Below, piece by piece: positions 1 to 8,423 of a DNA stretch of 23,444 nt. Each line of letters begins with the position of its first letter. Positions within the stretch are counted from its first letter, which is position 1. The position numbers and the translations under genes were made by a program. Source of the DNA: an uncultured Pseudomonadota bacterium. GTDB taxonomy: Bacteria > Pseudomonadota > Gammaproteobacteria > Burkholderiales > Casimicrobiaceae. The notes beneath the pieces are model-generated. The model searched no databases. It saw nothing but the letters and a program-made list of their open reading frames with translations, and had not been told where the DNA came from. Where the stretch lies: assembly GCA_937958295.1 (NCBI GenBank), contig CALFEY010000009.1:1-23444 (forward strand), in the 5' to 3' direction.

Positions 1-124
1 AGAAGGAATAGGGGTCAACCGCCCCGCACTCCACCAGCGCCTGACCGAGCTCGACGATGTAATTGCCGATGCCCGTGAGCGGGGACAGCAGTGGCGTGGC
101 GTTGTAGGCGACACGAAGTGCCAC
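1..124 (-). CDS. Glycosyltransferase family 1/4-type, N-terminal fragment (runs off left edge)
   Basis: A frame reads leftwards from a GTG at 122-124 to the window edge, giving about 41 residues that begin VALRVAYNATPLLSPLTGIG. The pattern of a short beta strand, then N-A-T-P-L-L, then a glycine-rich turn (LTGIGNY) is the N-terminal nucleotide-sugar-fold signature of GT-B glycosyltransferases that build polysaccharide or lipid-linked glycans in the cytoplasm. The acceptor and sugar cannot be deduced from this piece. The start is uncertain: an in-frame TTG lies two codons upstream and no clear ribosome binding site is visible. A TAAACT hexamer (minus strand, 200-205) could be a weak -10. The gene follows tldD on the same strand after 135 bases that contain a strong hairpin, so it is probably a separate unit. 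Confidence 0.7.
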   Translation of the reverse strand, partial: MALRVAYNATPLLSPLTGIGNYIVELGQALVECGAVDPYSF

Positions 125-231
125 GGGCAAGCCTGGTGAGGGAACGCACGAACGCCTGGATAGACCTCGGGGGCGCCTGGCAGCGCTTCCGTCCCACGCA
201 GTTTACCCCACGCCGTGGCAGGCCCCGGACT

Positions 232-251
232 CACCGCGCCGGGGCGCGGTG
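232..251 (-). terminator. GC-rich hairpin after tldD, possible terminator
   Basis: CACCGCGCC (232-240) and GGCGCGGTG (243-251) are perfect inverted repeats around GG. Sterically this gives an 8-bp stem with a 4-base loop. It begins 8 bases past the tldD stop. No U-run follows on the minus strand, so termination is inferred from position and stem strength only. Confidence 0.4.
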
Positions 252-259
252 CACGGGCG

Positions 260-1726
260 TCAGGCCGCGCTGCCTCCGACGGTGAGCCCATCGATGCGTA
301 CCGTGGGCTGCCCCACCCCCACGGGCACGCTCTGGCCGTCCTTGCCACACGTGCCTACGCCGGCGTCCAGAGCCAGGTCGTCGCCTACCATCGACACCCG
401 GGTCAGCGCCTCCGGCCCGTTGCCGATCAGGGTGGCGCCCTTCACGGGATAGGTGAGCTTGCCGTCCTCGATCATCCACGCCTCGGCGGCAGAGAACACG
501 AACTTGCCGCTGGTGATGTCCACCTGCCCACCGCCGAAGTTGGCGGCGTACAGGCCGGACTTGACCGAGGCGATGATCTCCTTGGGGTCGTGCGGGCCGG
601 GCAGCATGATCGTGTTGGTCATGCGCGGCATGGGCAGGTGGGCGAAGGACTCGCGCCGCCCGTTGCCGGTGGCGCGGGCGCGCATGAGGCCCGAATTCAG
701 GCGGTCTTGCATGTAGCCCTGCAGCACGCCGTCCTCGATGAGCACGGTGCGCTGCGTGGGATTGCCCTCGTCGTCGACGTTGAGGGAGCCGCGGCGGTCG
801 ACGATGGTGCCATCGTCCACCACGGTGACGCCCTTGGCCGCGACCGGCTTGCCCACCCGACCGCTGAACGCGCTCGTCCCCTTGCGATTGAAGTCGCCTT
901 CCAGGCCATGGCCGATGGCTTCGTGGAGCAGGATGCCCGGCCAGCCATTGCCCAGCACCACGGTCATGTTCCCCGCCGGCGCTTCGCGCGCCGACAGGTT
1001 GAGCACGGCACCCGCCACCGCCTCGGTGGCGTAGCGGTCGAGCACCTCGTCGGTGAAGTAGGCGTAGTCGAAGCGCCCGCCGCCACCGGCATGTCCCTGC
1101 TCGCGGCGGCCGTTCTCCTCCACGATCACCGTGATTGACACGCGCACGAGCGGACGGACATCGGCCACGACGAGGCCGTCGCTGCGCGCGATGAGGATGG
1201 TGTCGTGCTCGCCCGCGAGCGAGGCCATGACGTGCGTCACGCGCGGATCGCGGGCCCGCGCGAGGCGTTCCAGCCGCTCGAGCAGCGCCACCTTGGCATG
1301 CTCGGCAAGGCTCGCCACGGGATCGGCCTGGGCGTACAGGGAGCGGGCATGGCCGCGTTGCCCCAAGGGGGCCACCGCCGATTGGCCCTGGCGGCCGATG
1401 GCGCGCACGGCATGGGCGGCCTCGGTGAGGGCGGCAAGCGAAATGTCGTCGGAATAGGCGAACGCCTGCTTGTCGCCCGTGACCGCGCGCACTCCCACGC
1501 CCCGATCGATGCTGAACGTGCCCGACTTCACGATCCCTTCCTCGAGGCTCCAGCCCTCGAAGCGCGAATGCTGGAAGTAAAGGTCCGCGAAGTCGACATC
1601 GTGGCGATGGATGTCGGCCAGGACGCTCGATAGCTGCGCCTGATTGAGGCCGCCGGGCGCCAGCAGGAGGTGCTCGGCCTCGGCCAGCAGGGCGTCGGCG
1701 ACAGGGGGGAGGGAGAGGTCGGTCAC
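260..1726 (-). CDS. tldD: TldD metalloprotease subunit
   Basis: TldD is the zinc-bearing half of the cytoplasmic TldD/TldE protease, which degrades unfolded peptides (microcin B17 and CcdA in E. coli). The protein can be followed against E. coli TldD almost end to end from memory: DLYFQHSRFE near the N-terminus, GVGVRAVTGDKQAFAYSD, the zinc motif HEAIGHGLEGDFN (HExxxH type), VDDGTIVDRRGS, GNGRRESFAHLPMPRMTNT, NFGGGQVDITSGKFVFS, and the C-terminal GTCGKDGQSVPVGVGQP. I chose the GTG at 1724-1726, which gives 488 residues, close to the usual 481. An in-frame ATG at 1811-1813 would add 29 residues that are Arg/Pro-rich, match no known TldD N-terminus and use visibly fewer G/C third positions. Its partner gene tldE is not in the window. 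It lies about 100 bases after livF on the same strand and is probably read with the liv genes. Confidence 0.95.
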   Translation of the reverse strand: MTDLSLPPVADALLAEAEHLLLAPGGLNQAQLSSVLADIHRHDVDFADLYFQHSRFEGWSLEEGIVKSGTFSIDRGVGVRAVTGDKQAFAYSDDISLAALTEAAHAVRAIGRQGQSAVAPLGQRGHARSLYAQADPVASLAEHAKVALLERLERLARARDPRVTHVMASLAGEHDTILIARSDGLVVADVRPLVRVSITVIVEENGRREQGHAGGGGRFDYAYFTDEVLDRYATEAVAGAVLNLSAREAPAGNMTVVLGNGWPGILLHEAIGHGLEGDFNRKGTSAFSGRVGKPVAAKGVTVVDDGTIVDRRGSLNVDDEGNPTQRTVLIEDGVLQGYMQDRLNSGLMRARATGNGRRESFAHLPMPRMTNTIMLPGPHDPKEIIASVKSGLYAANFGGGQVDITSGKFVFSAAEAWMIEDGKLTYPVKGATLIGNGPEALTRVSMVGDDLALDAGVGTCGKDGQSVPVGVGQPTVRIDGLTVGGSAA

Positions 1727-1827
1727 GAGGGCTTCGGGCGGAGGAGCGGCCCGGAGACGGCCGCCGACAACGTCATTGTGGGCCCGGCGGCGGTCGAATC
1801 CAACCTGTGCCATGGCGGGCGGCCGTG

Positions 1828-2559
1828 CTAGGGCGTTGCCGCCTGGCCGAGGTAGGTCGCCGCCACCCGCGGATTGGCGGCCAGGTCACGGCTCGGGCCG
1901 TGCAGCACGCAATCGCCCGTCTCCAGGACGTAGCCGTAGTCGGACACCTCGAGCGCCGCGCGGGCATTCTGCTCCACGAGCAGGATCGACACGCCGGTGG
2001 CCTTGAGCGCCACCACGATGCTGAAGATCTCCCGCACGATGAGCGGCGCGAGGCCGAGCGAGGGCTCGTCGAGCATGAGCAACCGCGGCCGCGCCATGAG
2101 CGCGCGCCCGAGCGCCAGCATCTGCCGCTCGCCGCCGGACAGCGTGCCCGCTTCCTGCTCCGCGCGCTCGGCGAGCCGCGGGAAACGGGCATAGACCTCG
2201 TCACGCACGCGCAACGCGGCGCGGTCGCCCTGGCGCAGGCGCGCGAAAGCACCGAGCTCGATGTTCTCGGCGACCTTCATCGAGCCGAAGAGCTCGCGCC
2301 GCTCCGGCACCAGCACGAGGCCGGCGGCCACGCGCTGCTCCACCGTCATGCGCGAGATGTCGCGGCCGCCGTAGCGCACCCCGCCGCGCGCAGGCAGCGT
2401 GCCCATGATCGCGCCGAGGAGCGTGCTCTTGCCCGCGCCGTTGGGCCCGATGACCGTGACGATGCTGCCCTCCTCCACCGCAAGGGACACGTCGTGCACG
2501 GCCTCCACCTTGCCGTAGCTCACGCAAAGATTGGAGACGACGAGCAGCGGGCCGCTCAT
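1828..2559 (-). CDS. livF: Branched-chain amino-acid ABC transporter ATPase LivF
   Basis: This is one of the two cytoplasmic ATPases driving a LivFGHMK-type importer. It has 243 residues. Walker A GPNGAGKST sits near residue 40, the family's ERRELFGSMKVAENI segment follows, then the signature LSGGERQ and Walker B LLMLDEPSLGLAP. The C-terminus LETGDCVLHGPSRDLAANP...YLG is typical of LivF. The start is the ATG at 2557-2559, preceded by GGAG about 9 bases upstream; upstream in-frame starts would give a non-homologous leader. It begins 37 bases after the livMG stop, so it is the last transporter gene of the operon. The substrate class (branched-chain amino acids, or amides, urea or aromatic acids as in some relatives) cannot be fixed from sequence alone. 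Confidence 0.95.
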   Translation of the reverse strand: MSGPLLVVSNLCVSYGKVEAVHDVSLAVEEGSIVTVIGPNGAGKSTLLGAIMGTLPARGGVRYGGRDISRMTVEQRVAAGLVLVPERRELFGSMKVAENIELGAFARLRQGDRAALRVRDEVYARFPRLAERAEQEAGTLSGGERQMLALGRALMARPRLLMLDEPSLGLAPLIVREIFSIVVALKATGVSILLVEQNARAALEVSDYGYVLETGDCVLHGPSRDLAANPRVAATYLGQAATP

Positions 2560-2596
2560 CGGGGGTGCTCCGCGTTTCCGGGACCGCACGCTGGCG

Positions 2597-4357
2597 TCAT
2601 GCCACGCCGCCCAGGTAGGCCTCACGCACCGCTGGATTGCGCTGGATGTCGGCGGGCTTCCCTTCGGCGAGCTTCTCGCCGAAGTCCATCACCACCAGGC
2701 GGTCGGTGAGGCCCATGACGAAGTCCATGTCATGCTCGACGAGTAGGATCGTCATGCCTTCGTCGCGCAGGGCGCGCAGAAGGCGTGCGAGCTCCTGCTT
2801 CTCGAGGTAGCGCAGGCCGGCCGCGGGCTCATCGAGCAGGAGCAGCGCAGGATCGCTCGCCAGCGCCCGCGCGATTTCCACGATGCGCTGCTGGCCGAGC
2901 GCGAGGCTGCCTGCGGCATCGTGCATGTGCCCGGACAGGCCCACGCGCGCGACCGCCCGCGCAGCCTCGGCCCGCACCCGCGCCTCCTCGGCGCGATCGA
3001 GCTTGAGCGCGGCGCGCACGACCCCCGACGATCCGCGCAGGTAGGCGCCGATCGCCACGTTGTCGAGCACGCTCATCGCGCCGATGAGCTTGACGTGCTG
3101 GAAGGTGCGGCCCAGGCCGCGCCGCGCGATCTCGTAAGGCGGCCGACTGCCGATGCTCTCGCCGCGCAGCCGCACTTCGCCGGAGGTAAGCGGCAGCGCA
3201 CCGGAGATGAGCGCGAAGGTCGTGCTCTTGCCGGCGCCATTGGGACCGATGAGCCCCACGATCTCGCCTGCGTGGATGTCGAAGGAGAGGTTGTCCACCG
3301 CCACGAGGCCGCCGAACTGCTTGCGCGCCTGCTTCACCTCGAGCAGTGGACCGTTCCCCACGGCGCGGGGGCGCGCCGGCAGCGGCTCGGCGTCGGGCAC
3401 TGGCTTGACCGCCGCGCGTGGCACGAAGCGCGCGATCCACGGCCACACGCCGTCGCGCGCGAACTGCAAGATCAGCACCATGAGGAGCCCGAACACCACG
3501 AGCTCGAAGTTGCCCTGGCGCCCGAGCAGCACCGGCAGGAGGTCCTGCAGCCACTCCTTCATGAGCGTGATGAGGGTCGCGCCCACGACGGCGCCCCACA
3601 CGCTGCCCGCCCCGCCCACGACCGCCATGAAGAGGTACTCGATGCCCTGGTTGATGCCGAACGGCGTGGGATTGACGAAGCGCTGCAGGTGCGCGTAGAG
3701 CCAGCCGGAGATGCAGGCAAGGACCGCGGCATACACGAACACCACGATCTTCAGGCGCGCAGCGTCCACGCCGAATGCCTCCACCATGTCGAGCCCCCCC
3801 TTGAGCGCACGCACGGCACGCCCCGGACGCGAATCGAGAAGGTTGCGCGTGGTCCACAGCGCGGCGAGCGTGAGCAGCCAGATGAGATAGAAATAGCGGC
3901 GCTCGTCCTTCAACTCGATGCCGCCGAGGGATAGCGCGGGAATGCCCGACATGCCGGTGTGGCCGCCCAGCGCCTCGAGGTTGCCGAACACGTAGTAGAG
4001 GCTGATGCCCCACGCGATGGTGGCCAGCGGTAGGTAATGGCCCCGCATGCGCAGCGTGATGAAGCCGAGGAACAGCGCCACGGCACACGTGAACGCGACG
4101 CCGATCACCAGGGTGATCCAGGGCGACAGCGCGTAGCGCGTGGTGAGGTAGGCGCTCGTGTAGGCGCCGATGCCCACGAAGGCCGCTTGCCCGAACGAGG
4201 TCTGGCCGGCCACGCCCGTGAGCAGGACGAGCCCCAGCGCCACCATGCTGTACAGGCCGATGTAGTTCGCGAGCGTCACCCAGAAGGCAGGTGCCACGAC
4301 CGGCACTGCCGCGAGGAGCAGGAGGAGTATCGCGAGGGCGATCCGCTGCAGGCCCAT
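2597..4357 (-). CDS. livM/livG: LivM-LivG fusion: ABC importer permease joined to ATPase
   Basis: A single 586-residue frame contains two proteins that are separate in E. coli. Residues 1-305 are a LivM permease: several hydrophobic helices, the GLVLLTGVAGQTSFGQAAFVGIGAY block and the AVVGGAGSVWGAVVGA coupling loop near 245-260. Residues 310-335 are a Pro/Ala-rich linker. Residues 336-586 are LivG: Walker A GPNGAGKST (371-379), signature LALGQQR (486-492), Walker B LLLLDEP (505-511) and a C-terminal EGKPADIQRNPAVREAYLGG. Position 487 is Ala where Ser is commoner in the signature. The fusion fixes one permease to one ATPase in the inner-membrane complex; such fusions occur in other Proteobacteria. 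The ATG at 4355-4357 begins 3 bases after the livH stop, which implies translational coupling. Confidence 0.95.
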   Translation of the reverse strand: MGLQRIALAILLLLLAAVPVVAPAFWVTLANYIGLYSMVALGLVLLTGVAGQTSFGQAAFVGIGAYTSAYLTTRYALSPWITLVIGVAFTCAVALFLGFITLRMRGHYLPLATIAWGISLYYVFGNLEALGGHTGMSGIPALSLGGIELKDERRYFYLIWLLTLAALWTTRNLLDSRPGRAVRALKGGLDMVEAFGVDAARLKIVVFVYAAVLACISGWLYAHLQRFVNPTPFGINQGIEYLFMAVVGGAGSVWGAVVGATLITLMKEWLQDLLPVLLGRQGNFELVVFGLLMVLILQFARDGVWPWIARFVPRAAVKPVPDAEPLPARPRAVGNGPLLEVKQARKQFGGLVAVDNLSFDIHAGEIVGLIGPNGAGKSTTFALISGALPLTSGEVRLRGESIGSRPPYEIARRGLGRTFQHVKLIGAMSVLDNVAIGAYLRGSSGVVRAALKLDRAEEARVRAEAARAVARVGLSGHMHDAAGSLALGQQRIVEIARALASDPALLLLDEPAAGLRYLEKQELARLLRALRDEGMTILLVEHDMDFVMGLTDRLVVMDFGEKLAEGKPADIQRNPAVREAYLGGVA

Positions 4358-4360
4358 CGT

Positions 4361-5398
4361 CTACTCCTCGTCCTCGTGGTGATGCGTGCGGAGGCTGCGC
4401 CACAGCAACACCGGGATGATGAGCGTGAAGACGATCACTTCCTTGAACGCGCTCGCCCAGAACGATGAGAACGATTCGATGAGCCCCACGAGCAGCGAGC
4501 CGGCCGCGGCGATGGGGTAGCTCGCGAGCCCGCCGATGATCGCGCCCACGAAGCCCTTGAGGCTGATGAGAAATCCGGAGTCGTAGTAGACGGTGGTGAT
4601 GGGTCCGATCAGCACGCCGCAGAAGCCGCACAACAGCGCCGCGAGCGCGAATGTGAGGGCACCGGCGAACTCCGGCGAGATGCCGCACAGGCGGGCGCCA
4701 GCCCGATTCACCGCGGTGGCCCGCAGCGCCTTGCCGTAGAGCGTGCGGCCGAAGAAGAGCGCCAGGGCGCCGATGAGCGCAAGGCTCGTGCCGACCACCA
4801 GCAGGCTCTGCACGCTCACGTTGATGCCGGCTACCGTGAAGGAGGCCGACGTGAACGCCGGCGTGCGCGACCCCTCGGCGCCGAAGAACCAGAGCCCGAA
4901 GCCGAGCATCGTGAAGTGCAGCGCGACCGAAACGATGAGGAGCACCAGCACGCTCGCCTCGGCCAGTGGCTGGTAAGCCACGCGATACAGGAGCGGCCCG
5001 AGGGCCGTGACGGCGGCAAGCGTGAGCAGCACCTGCACGAGAAGCGGAAAGCCCATCGGCGCCGCGAACCATAGCACCGCGGCCACGGCCAGCGGCACGG
5101 CGCACCACAGCGCAAGCGCGCGCGGCAGGCGCGCAAGCTCCCCCGCCCGCACGCAGCGCCAAGTCTCCATGAGCCCCGCGAGCACGGCCATGCCCACCAG
5201 CAGGCCCACGATGCCCGACGCCTTGCCGAGCTGCAACCCGGCGAGCGTGAGCGTGCCCCAAGCCACGAACTCGCCCGACGGCACGAAGATCACGCGCGTG
5301 ACCGTGAACACAAGAACGAGCGCGAGCGCCAGCAACGCGTAGATCGCGCCGTTGGTGATGCCGTCCTGCGCCAACAGCGCGGCGATCGTCAGATCCAC
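4361..5398 (-). CDS. livH: Branched-chain amino-acid ABC transporter permease LivH
   Basis: Inner-membrane permease of 345 residues. It opens with the family block DGITNGAIYALLALALVLVFTVTRVI. The middle contains YQPLAEASVLVLLIVSVALH, then LYGKALRATAVNRAGARLCGI and ALLCGFCGVLIGP, the coupling-loop region that contacts the ATPase. It ends in a His/acidic tail, HHHEDEE. It is about 40-50 residues longer than common LivH proteins (roughly 290-310); the extra length lies between the second hydrophobic segment and YRVAYQP and is itself mostly hydrophobic, so it may add membrane helices. The start is GTG at 5396-5398 with GGAGG 10 bases upstream. It follows the binding-protein gene after 71 bases that hold a hairpin and is followed almost directly by livMG. 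Confidence 0.93.
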   Translation of the reverse strand: MDLTIAALLAQDGITNGAIYALLALALVLVFTVTRVIFVPSGEFVAWGTLTLAGLQLGKASGIVGLLVGMAVLAGLMETWRCVRAGELARLPRALALWCAVPLAVAAVLWFAAPMGFPLLVQVLLTLAAVTALGPLLYRVAYQPLAEASVLVLLIVSVALHFTMLGFGLWFFGAEGSRTPAFTSASFTVAGINVSVQSLLVVGTSLALIGALALFFGRTLYGKALRATAVNRAGARLCGISPEFAGALTFALAALLCGFCGVLIGPITTVYYDSGFLISLKGFVGAIIGGLASYPIAAAGSLLVGLIESFSSFWASAFKEVIVFTLIIPVLLWRSLRTHHHEDEE

Positions 5399-5421
5399 GT
5401 GATCCGGTCCTCCATGCGCAA

Positions 5422-5442
5422 CCGCCGGGACGAACCCGGCGG
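5422..5442 (-). terminator. Intercistronic hairpin between livK-type gene and livH
   Basis: CCGCCGGG (5422-5429) and CCCGGCGG (5435-5442) are perfect inverted repeats with a 5-base loop (TTCGT on the minus strand). The hairpin lies between the binding-protein stop and the livH start. Hairpins at this place in ABC operons commonly protect the upstream mRNA or cause partial termination, so that more binding protein than permease is made. There is no U-run, which favours an mRNA-stabilising or attenuating role over full termination. Confidence 0.5.
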
Positions 5443-5469
5443 CGCGCGCTCGATTCTACTGCGGACCGG

Positions 5470-6624
5470 CTACTTCGCGACCATCCACTTGCCGTCATCC
5501 ACGCGCACCATCACGCGGGCCCGGTTATCGAGGCCGTTGTGGTCGTTGGCGTTCATCACGAACACGCCGTGCACGCCGACGACGTTGGAGTTCTCGAGCG
5601 CGTCGCGCAGCGCGGCGCGGAACTGCGGCGTGCCCGGCTTGGCCTTCTTGGCCGCCTCGGGAATGGCTTGCGCGAGGAGCAGCCAGGCATCCCACAGGTG
5701 ACCGCCGAAGGTCGCGCGCACGCCGAACTTCTGCTCGTACTTGGTGACGTACTCCTGCGAGGCCTTCTTCACCGGGCCGTCGGGCAACTGCTCGTAGACG
5801 AGCATGGGACCCACCGGCAGGATGGTGCCGTTGCCATCCTTGCCCACCACGCGCAGGAAGTCGGGATTGCCCACGCCGTGCGTCTGGTAGATCTTGCCCT
5901 TGTAGCCGCGCGCGGCCAGCTCCTTCTGCGGCGTGGCGCCCGGCGTGCCGGCCGCGCCGATGAGGATGGCGTCGGGATTGGCCGAGATGAGCTTCAACAC
6001 CTGGCCCGTCACCGACGGGTCCGCCCGGTTGTACTTCTCCTCCGCCACCACCTTGATGCCGGCCGTTTGCGCCGAGCGCTTCATCTCGGCGAGCCAGCCG
6101 TCGCCATAGGCGTCGGCGAAGCCGATGTAGCCCATCGTCTTCACGCCCGCGGCCTTCATGTTCACGGCGATGGCGTCGGCCATCAGCGCGTCATTCTGCG
6201 GCGTCTTGAACACCCAGCGGGTCTTCGGATCGGCCGGGTTCACGATCGCCGCCGACGCTGCCATCGAGATCATGGGCGTAGACGTGTCCACCGCCACCTC
6301 GCGCATCGCCAGCGATGCCGGGGTGGTGGAGGAGCCCACGATCACGTCGACCTTGTCCTCGGTGACGAGCTTCTTCGCGTTGGTCACGGCCTTCGTGGTG
6401 TCGGACGCGTCGTCGAGCACCACCCAGTTGATCTTCTCGCCCGCGATGGACCGCGGCAGCAGCTCCACCGTGTTCTTCTGCGGGATGCCGAGCGACGCGG
6501 CGGGACCGGTGGCCGAAAGCGTGACGCCAATGGTCACGTCGGCGAGCGCGGGCACGGCGAAAGCGGCGGACAGGGAAAAGGTCACGGCCGCCGCGACGGC
6601 GGTCAATGACATGCGATGCTTCAT
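5470..6624 (-). CDS. Periplasmic substrate-binding protein, branched-chain amino-acid type (LivK-like)
   Basis: A 384-residue type I periplasmic binding protein (Peripla_BP_6 family) that delivers substrate to the LivH/LivM permeases. Residues 1-28 are a Sec signal peptide: basic MKHR, hydrophobic core, cleavage after VPALA. The mature part starts DVTIGVTLSATGPAASLG, the usual first strand and Ser/Thr ligand loop. It also shows VDVIVGSSTTPASLAM, a MGYIGFADAYGDGW hinge strand and ILIGAAGTPGA. The start is the ATG at 6622-6624 with GGAGG 6 bases upstream; an in-frame upstream start would put an Arg-rich leader before the signal peptide. It is first in the operon, behind a good promoter. Ligand specificity is not readable; amide, urea and aromatic-acid binders share the fold. 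Confidence 0.93.
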   Translation of the reverse strand: MKHRMSLTAVAAAVTFSLSAAFAVPALADVTIGVTLSATGPAASLGIPQKNTVELLPRSIAGEKINWVVLDDASDTTKAVTNAKKLVTEDKVDVIVGSSTTPASLAMREVAVDTSTPMISMAASAAIVNPADPKTRWVFKTPQNDALMADAIAVNMKAAGVKTMGYIGFADAYGDGWLAEMKRSAQTAGIKVVAEEKYNRADPSVTGQVLKLISANPDAILIGAAGTPGATPQKELAARGYKGKIYQTHGVGNPDFLRVVGKDGNGTILPVGPMLVYEQLPDGPVKKASQEYVTKYEQKFGVRATFGGHLWDAWLLLAQAIPEAAKKAKPGTPQFRAALRDALENSNVVGVHGVFVMNANDHNGLDNRARVMVRVDDGKWMVAK

Positions 6625-6698
6625 GGGGTTCCTCCGGAGGGTAGGCAAGCCGCGTCGGGATTCGATCGGGGACACGTCCCGTCGGCGGCCAACATGTG

Positions 6699-6727
6699 AT
6701 TCTGGCAAAGGCGCATGGCCCGGTCAA
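6699..6727 (-). promoter_or_regulatory. Sigma70-type promoter of the liv operon
   Basis: On the minus strand TTGACC (6722-6727; five of six to TTGACA) and CAGAAT (6699-6704; four of six to TATAAT) are exactly 17 bases apart. Transcription would start near 6692, leaving a leader of about 65 bases before the binding-protein ATG. No operator was recognised in the leader. It lies in the 119-base gap after the sugar-dehydrogenase gene. Confidence 0.6.
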
Positions 6728-6743
6728 ATGCGGGCGGCCGAGG

Positions 6744-8423
6744 TCAGCGCGTGCAGAAGGCCACGCCCTCGCCGATCCAGCCCTGCGCCTGCATCGCAAC
6801 GTAGGTCGCGCCGTCGACCGTGAAGCGGTGGTTCACGTCCGCGACCGTGGCCGGGTCGTTGTAGAGGCGATAGACCGGGCGCAACGGCACCGGGCAGGCA
6901 TCCGCGGTGGGCAGGCGCATGCCGAAGGCCAGCGCCTCGAACCGCCAGTGCGGATGGGCGCTGAGACCTGCGCATTCGGCAGGGTCAGCCGTGTAAAAGT
7001 GCGAATTCGGACCGGTTCCGGGCGCGCCGAAGAACCGGCACACGTCCACGACCTGGGGATCGAAGGTCACGCGCGTGCTGACCGGCCCTACTTCGAAGGC
7101 GAAGCCGGTGCGCGTCCAGGCGCCGCCGAACGCCCCGGCGTCGAGGGCCGCCGCCTCCTCGGCGAACGCCGTGAGGAAGTAGTGTCCGAGGGCGGCGTTG
7201 CGATACTCGATGGCAACCGGAACCGAGTCCGCGGCGGCGAAACGAAAGATCTGCCCACTGCCGACGTCGGTCCAGTACACCTCGCCGTCGGCGTCTTCGC
7301 CGAATGCGGTGATCCGCTGTCCGCTGTCGCTGCTTGCAAGGACCTCGGTGCGCCACGTGCCGTCGCGATCGCGCGCCGCGGCGAAGATACGGCCGGAGCA
7401 AAAATCCGCGTAAACATAGCGGCCGTAGAGCACCGGCACCTTGCGGCCGCGATACACCACGCCCCCGGTGACCGAGCACCCCTCGTCATGGCCGTAGGTG
7501 AGAATGGGCGCCGCGTAAGGCCGCGGCGGGCACGCTCCGCCCCCGGGCAGCCCCGTGCACACGGTCCCCTCCACCACGCGCCAGCCGAGATTGGCACCGC
7601 CCGCGGTGCCGGCGGGCAGGAAGTCGATCTCCTCCTGGGTATCCTGGCCGACGTCCCCGATGTAGAGGTCCCCGGTGAGGCGATCGAAGGCGAAGCGCCA
7701 CGGATTGCGCAGGCCGCTTGCCCAGATCTCGGGGCGACCGCCGCCCTGCGGGTAGGCATTGCCGGATGGAATCGCATAGGGCGCGGAACCGTCGACGTCG
7801 ATGCGCAGCATCTTGCCCAAGAGCTCCTGCGGATCCTGCGCGCGATTGCCCGGATCGTTGCCGCTGCCCCCGTCGCCCAAACCGATGTACAGGTGGCCGT
7901 CGGGACCGAAGCGCAACGCGCCCCCGTTGTGGTTCTCATAAGGCTGCGCGACCACCAGAACCTCGCGGCGCGACGCCGGATCTGCGCGGTGTGGATCGGC
8001 AGCGTCGGCGCGAAAGGACGCGATGACCGTCGCGCCATCGCCCACCCGCGTGTAGTTCACGTAGAAGGTGCGGTTCTGCGCATAGCGAGGATGGAAGGCG
8101 AGGCCGAGCAGGCCTCGCTCACCGCCCGTGGCCACGAGTGCGCGCAGATCGAGGAACGGGGTCGCCCCGAGGGTGCCGTCACGCAGTAAGCGGACGGTGC
8201 CACCCTGTTCCACGACGAAGAGCCGACCCGACCCATCGGGCGGATGCTGGAGGTCGACCGCCGCGACGGCTCCGCCTGCCACGCGCTCCGCGCGCACCGG
8301 CAGCGCTTGCGCGCTCCCGGCGGGAAAAGCGATGACCGCGGCCAGCAGCGCCGCGGTGGTACGTTGGCGCCGGCTACTGCCGCGTGCGCAGAAGATCGCG
8401 GATCTCCCGCAGCAGCAGGACAT
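6744..8423 (-). CDS. Secreted PQQ-dependent sugar dehydrogenase-like protein with C-terminal DUF5648
   Basis: A 559-residue exported protein. Residues 1-40 look like a long signal peptide (Arg-rich, then AALLAAVIAFPAG, then SAQA). Residues 45-395 are a glucose/sorbosone-dehydrogenase six-bladed propeller: GERGLLGLAFHP, the catalytic-site segment ENHNGGALRFGPDGHLYIGLG (conserved His near 165), ASGLRNPWRFAFD and GDVGQDTQEEID. From about 400 there is a second domain with paired HYFLT / HFYTADPAEC / NHRFTVD motifs, typical of DUF5648, a probable surface or carbohydrate-associated module. Members with this propeller oxidise aldose sugars in the periplasm using PQQ; the actual substrate is unknown. 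The start is the ATG at 8421-8423, 50 bases inside mscL, with only GGAAG directly adjacent; an in-frame TTG lies three codons upstream. No start exists between the mscL stop and the signal core, so the overlap seems real. Confidence 0.88.
   Translation of the reverse strand: MSCCCGRSAIFCARGSSRRQRTTAALLAAVIAFPAGSAQALPVRAERVAGGAVAAVDLQHPPDGSGRLFVVEQGGTVRLLRDGTLGATPFLDLRALVATGGERGLLGLAFHPRYAQNRTFYVNYTRVGDGATVIASFRADAADPHRADPASRREVLVVAQPYENHNGGALRFGPDGHLYIGLGDGGSGNDPGNRAQDPQELLGKMLRIDVDGSAPYAIPSGNAYPQGGGRPEIWASGLRNPWRFAFDRLTGDLYIGDVGQDTQEEIDFLPAGTAGGANLGWRVVEGTVCTGLPGGGACPPRPYAAPILTYGHDEGCSVTGGVVYRGRKVPVLYGRYVYADFCSGRIFAAARDRDGTWRTEVLASSDSGQRITAFGEDADGEVYWTDVGSGQIFRFAAADSVPVAIEYRNAALGHYFLTAFAEEAAALDAGAFGGAWTRTGFAFEVGPVSTRVTFDPQVVDVCRFFGAPGTGPNSHFYTADPAECAGLSAHPHWRFEALAFGMRLPTADACPVPLRPVYRLYNDPATVADVNHRFTVDGATYVAMQAQGWIGEGVAFCTR

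Noticed and set aside
2829..5498. An uninterrupted 889-codon minus-strand frame across livMG and livH
   Set aside because: It is a different frame of three proven transporter segments, Arg/Ala/His-rich with no domain; high GC removes stop codons from shadow frames.
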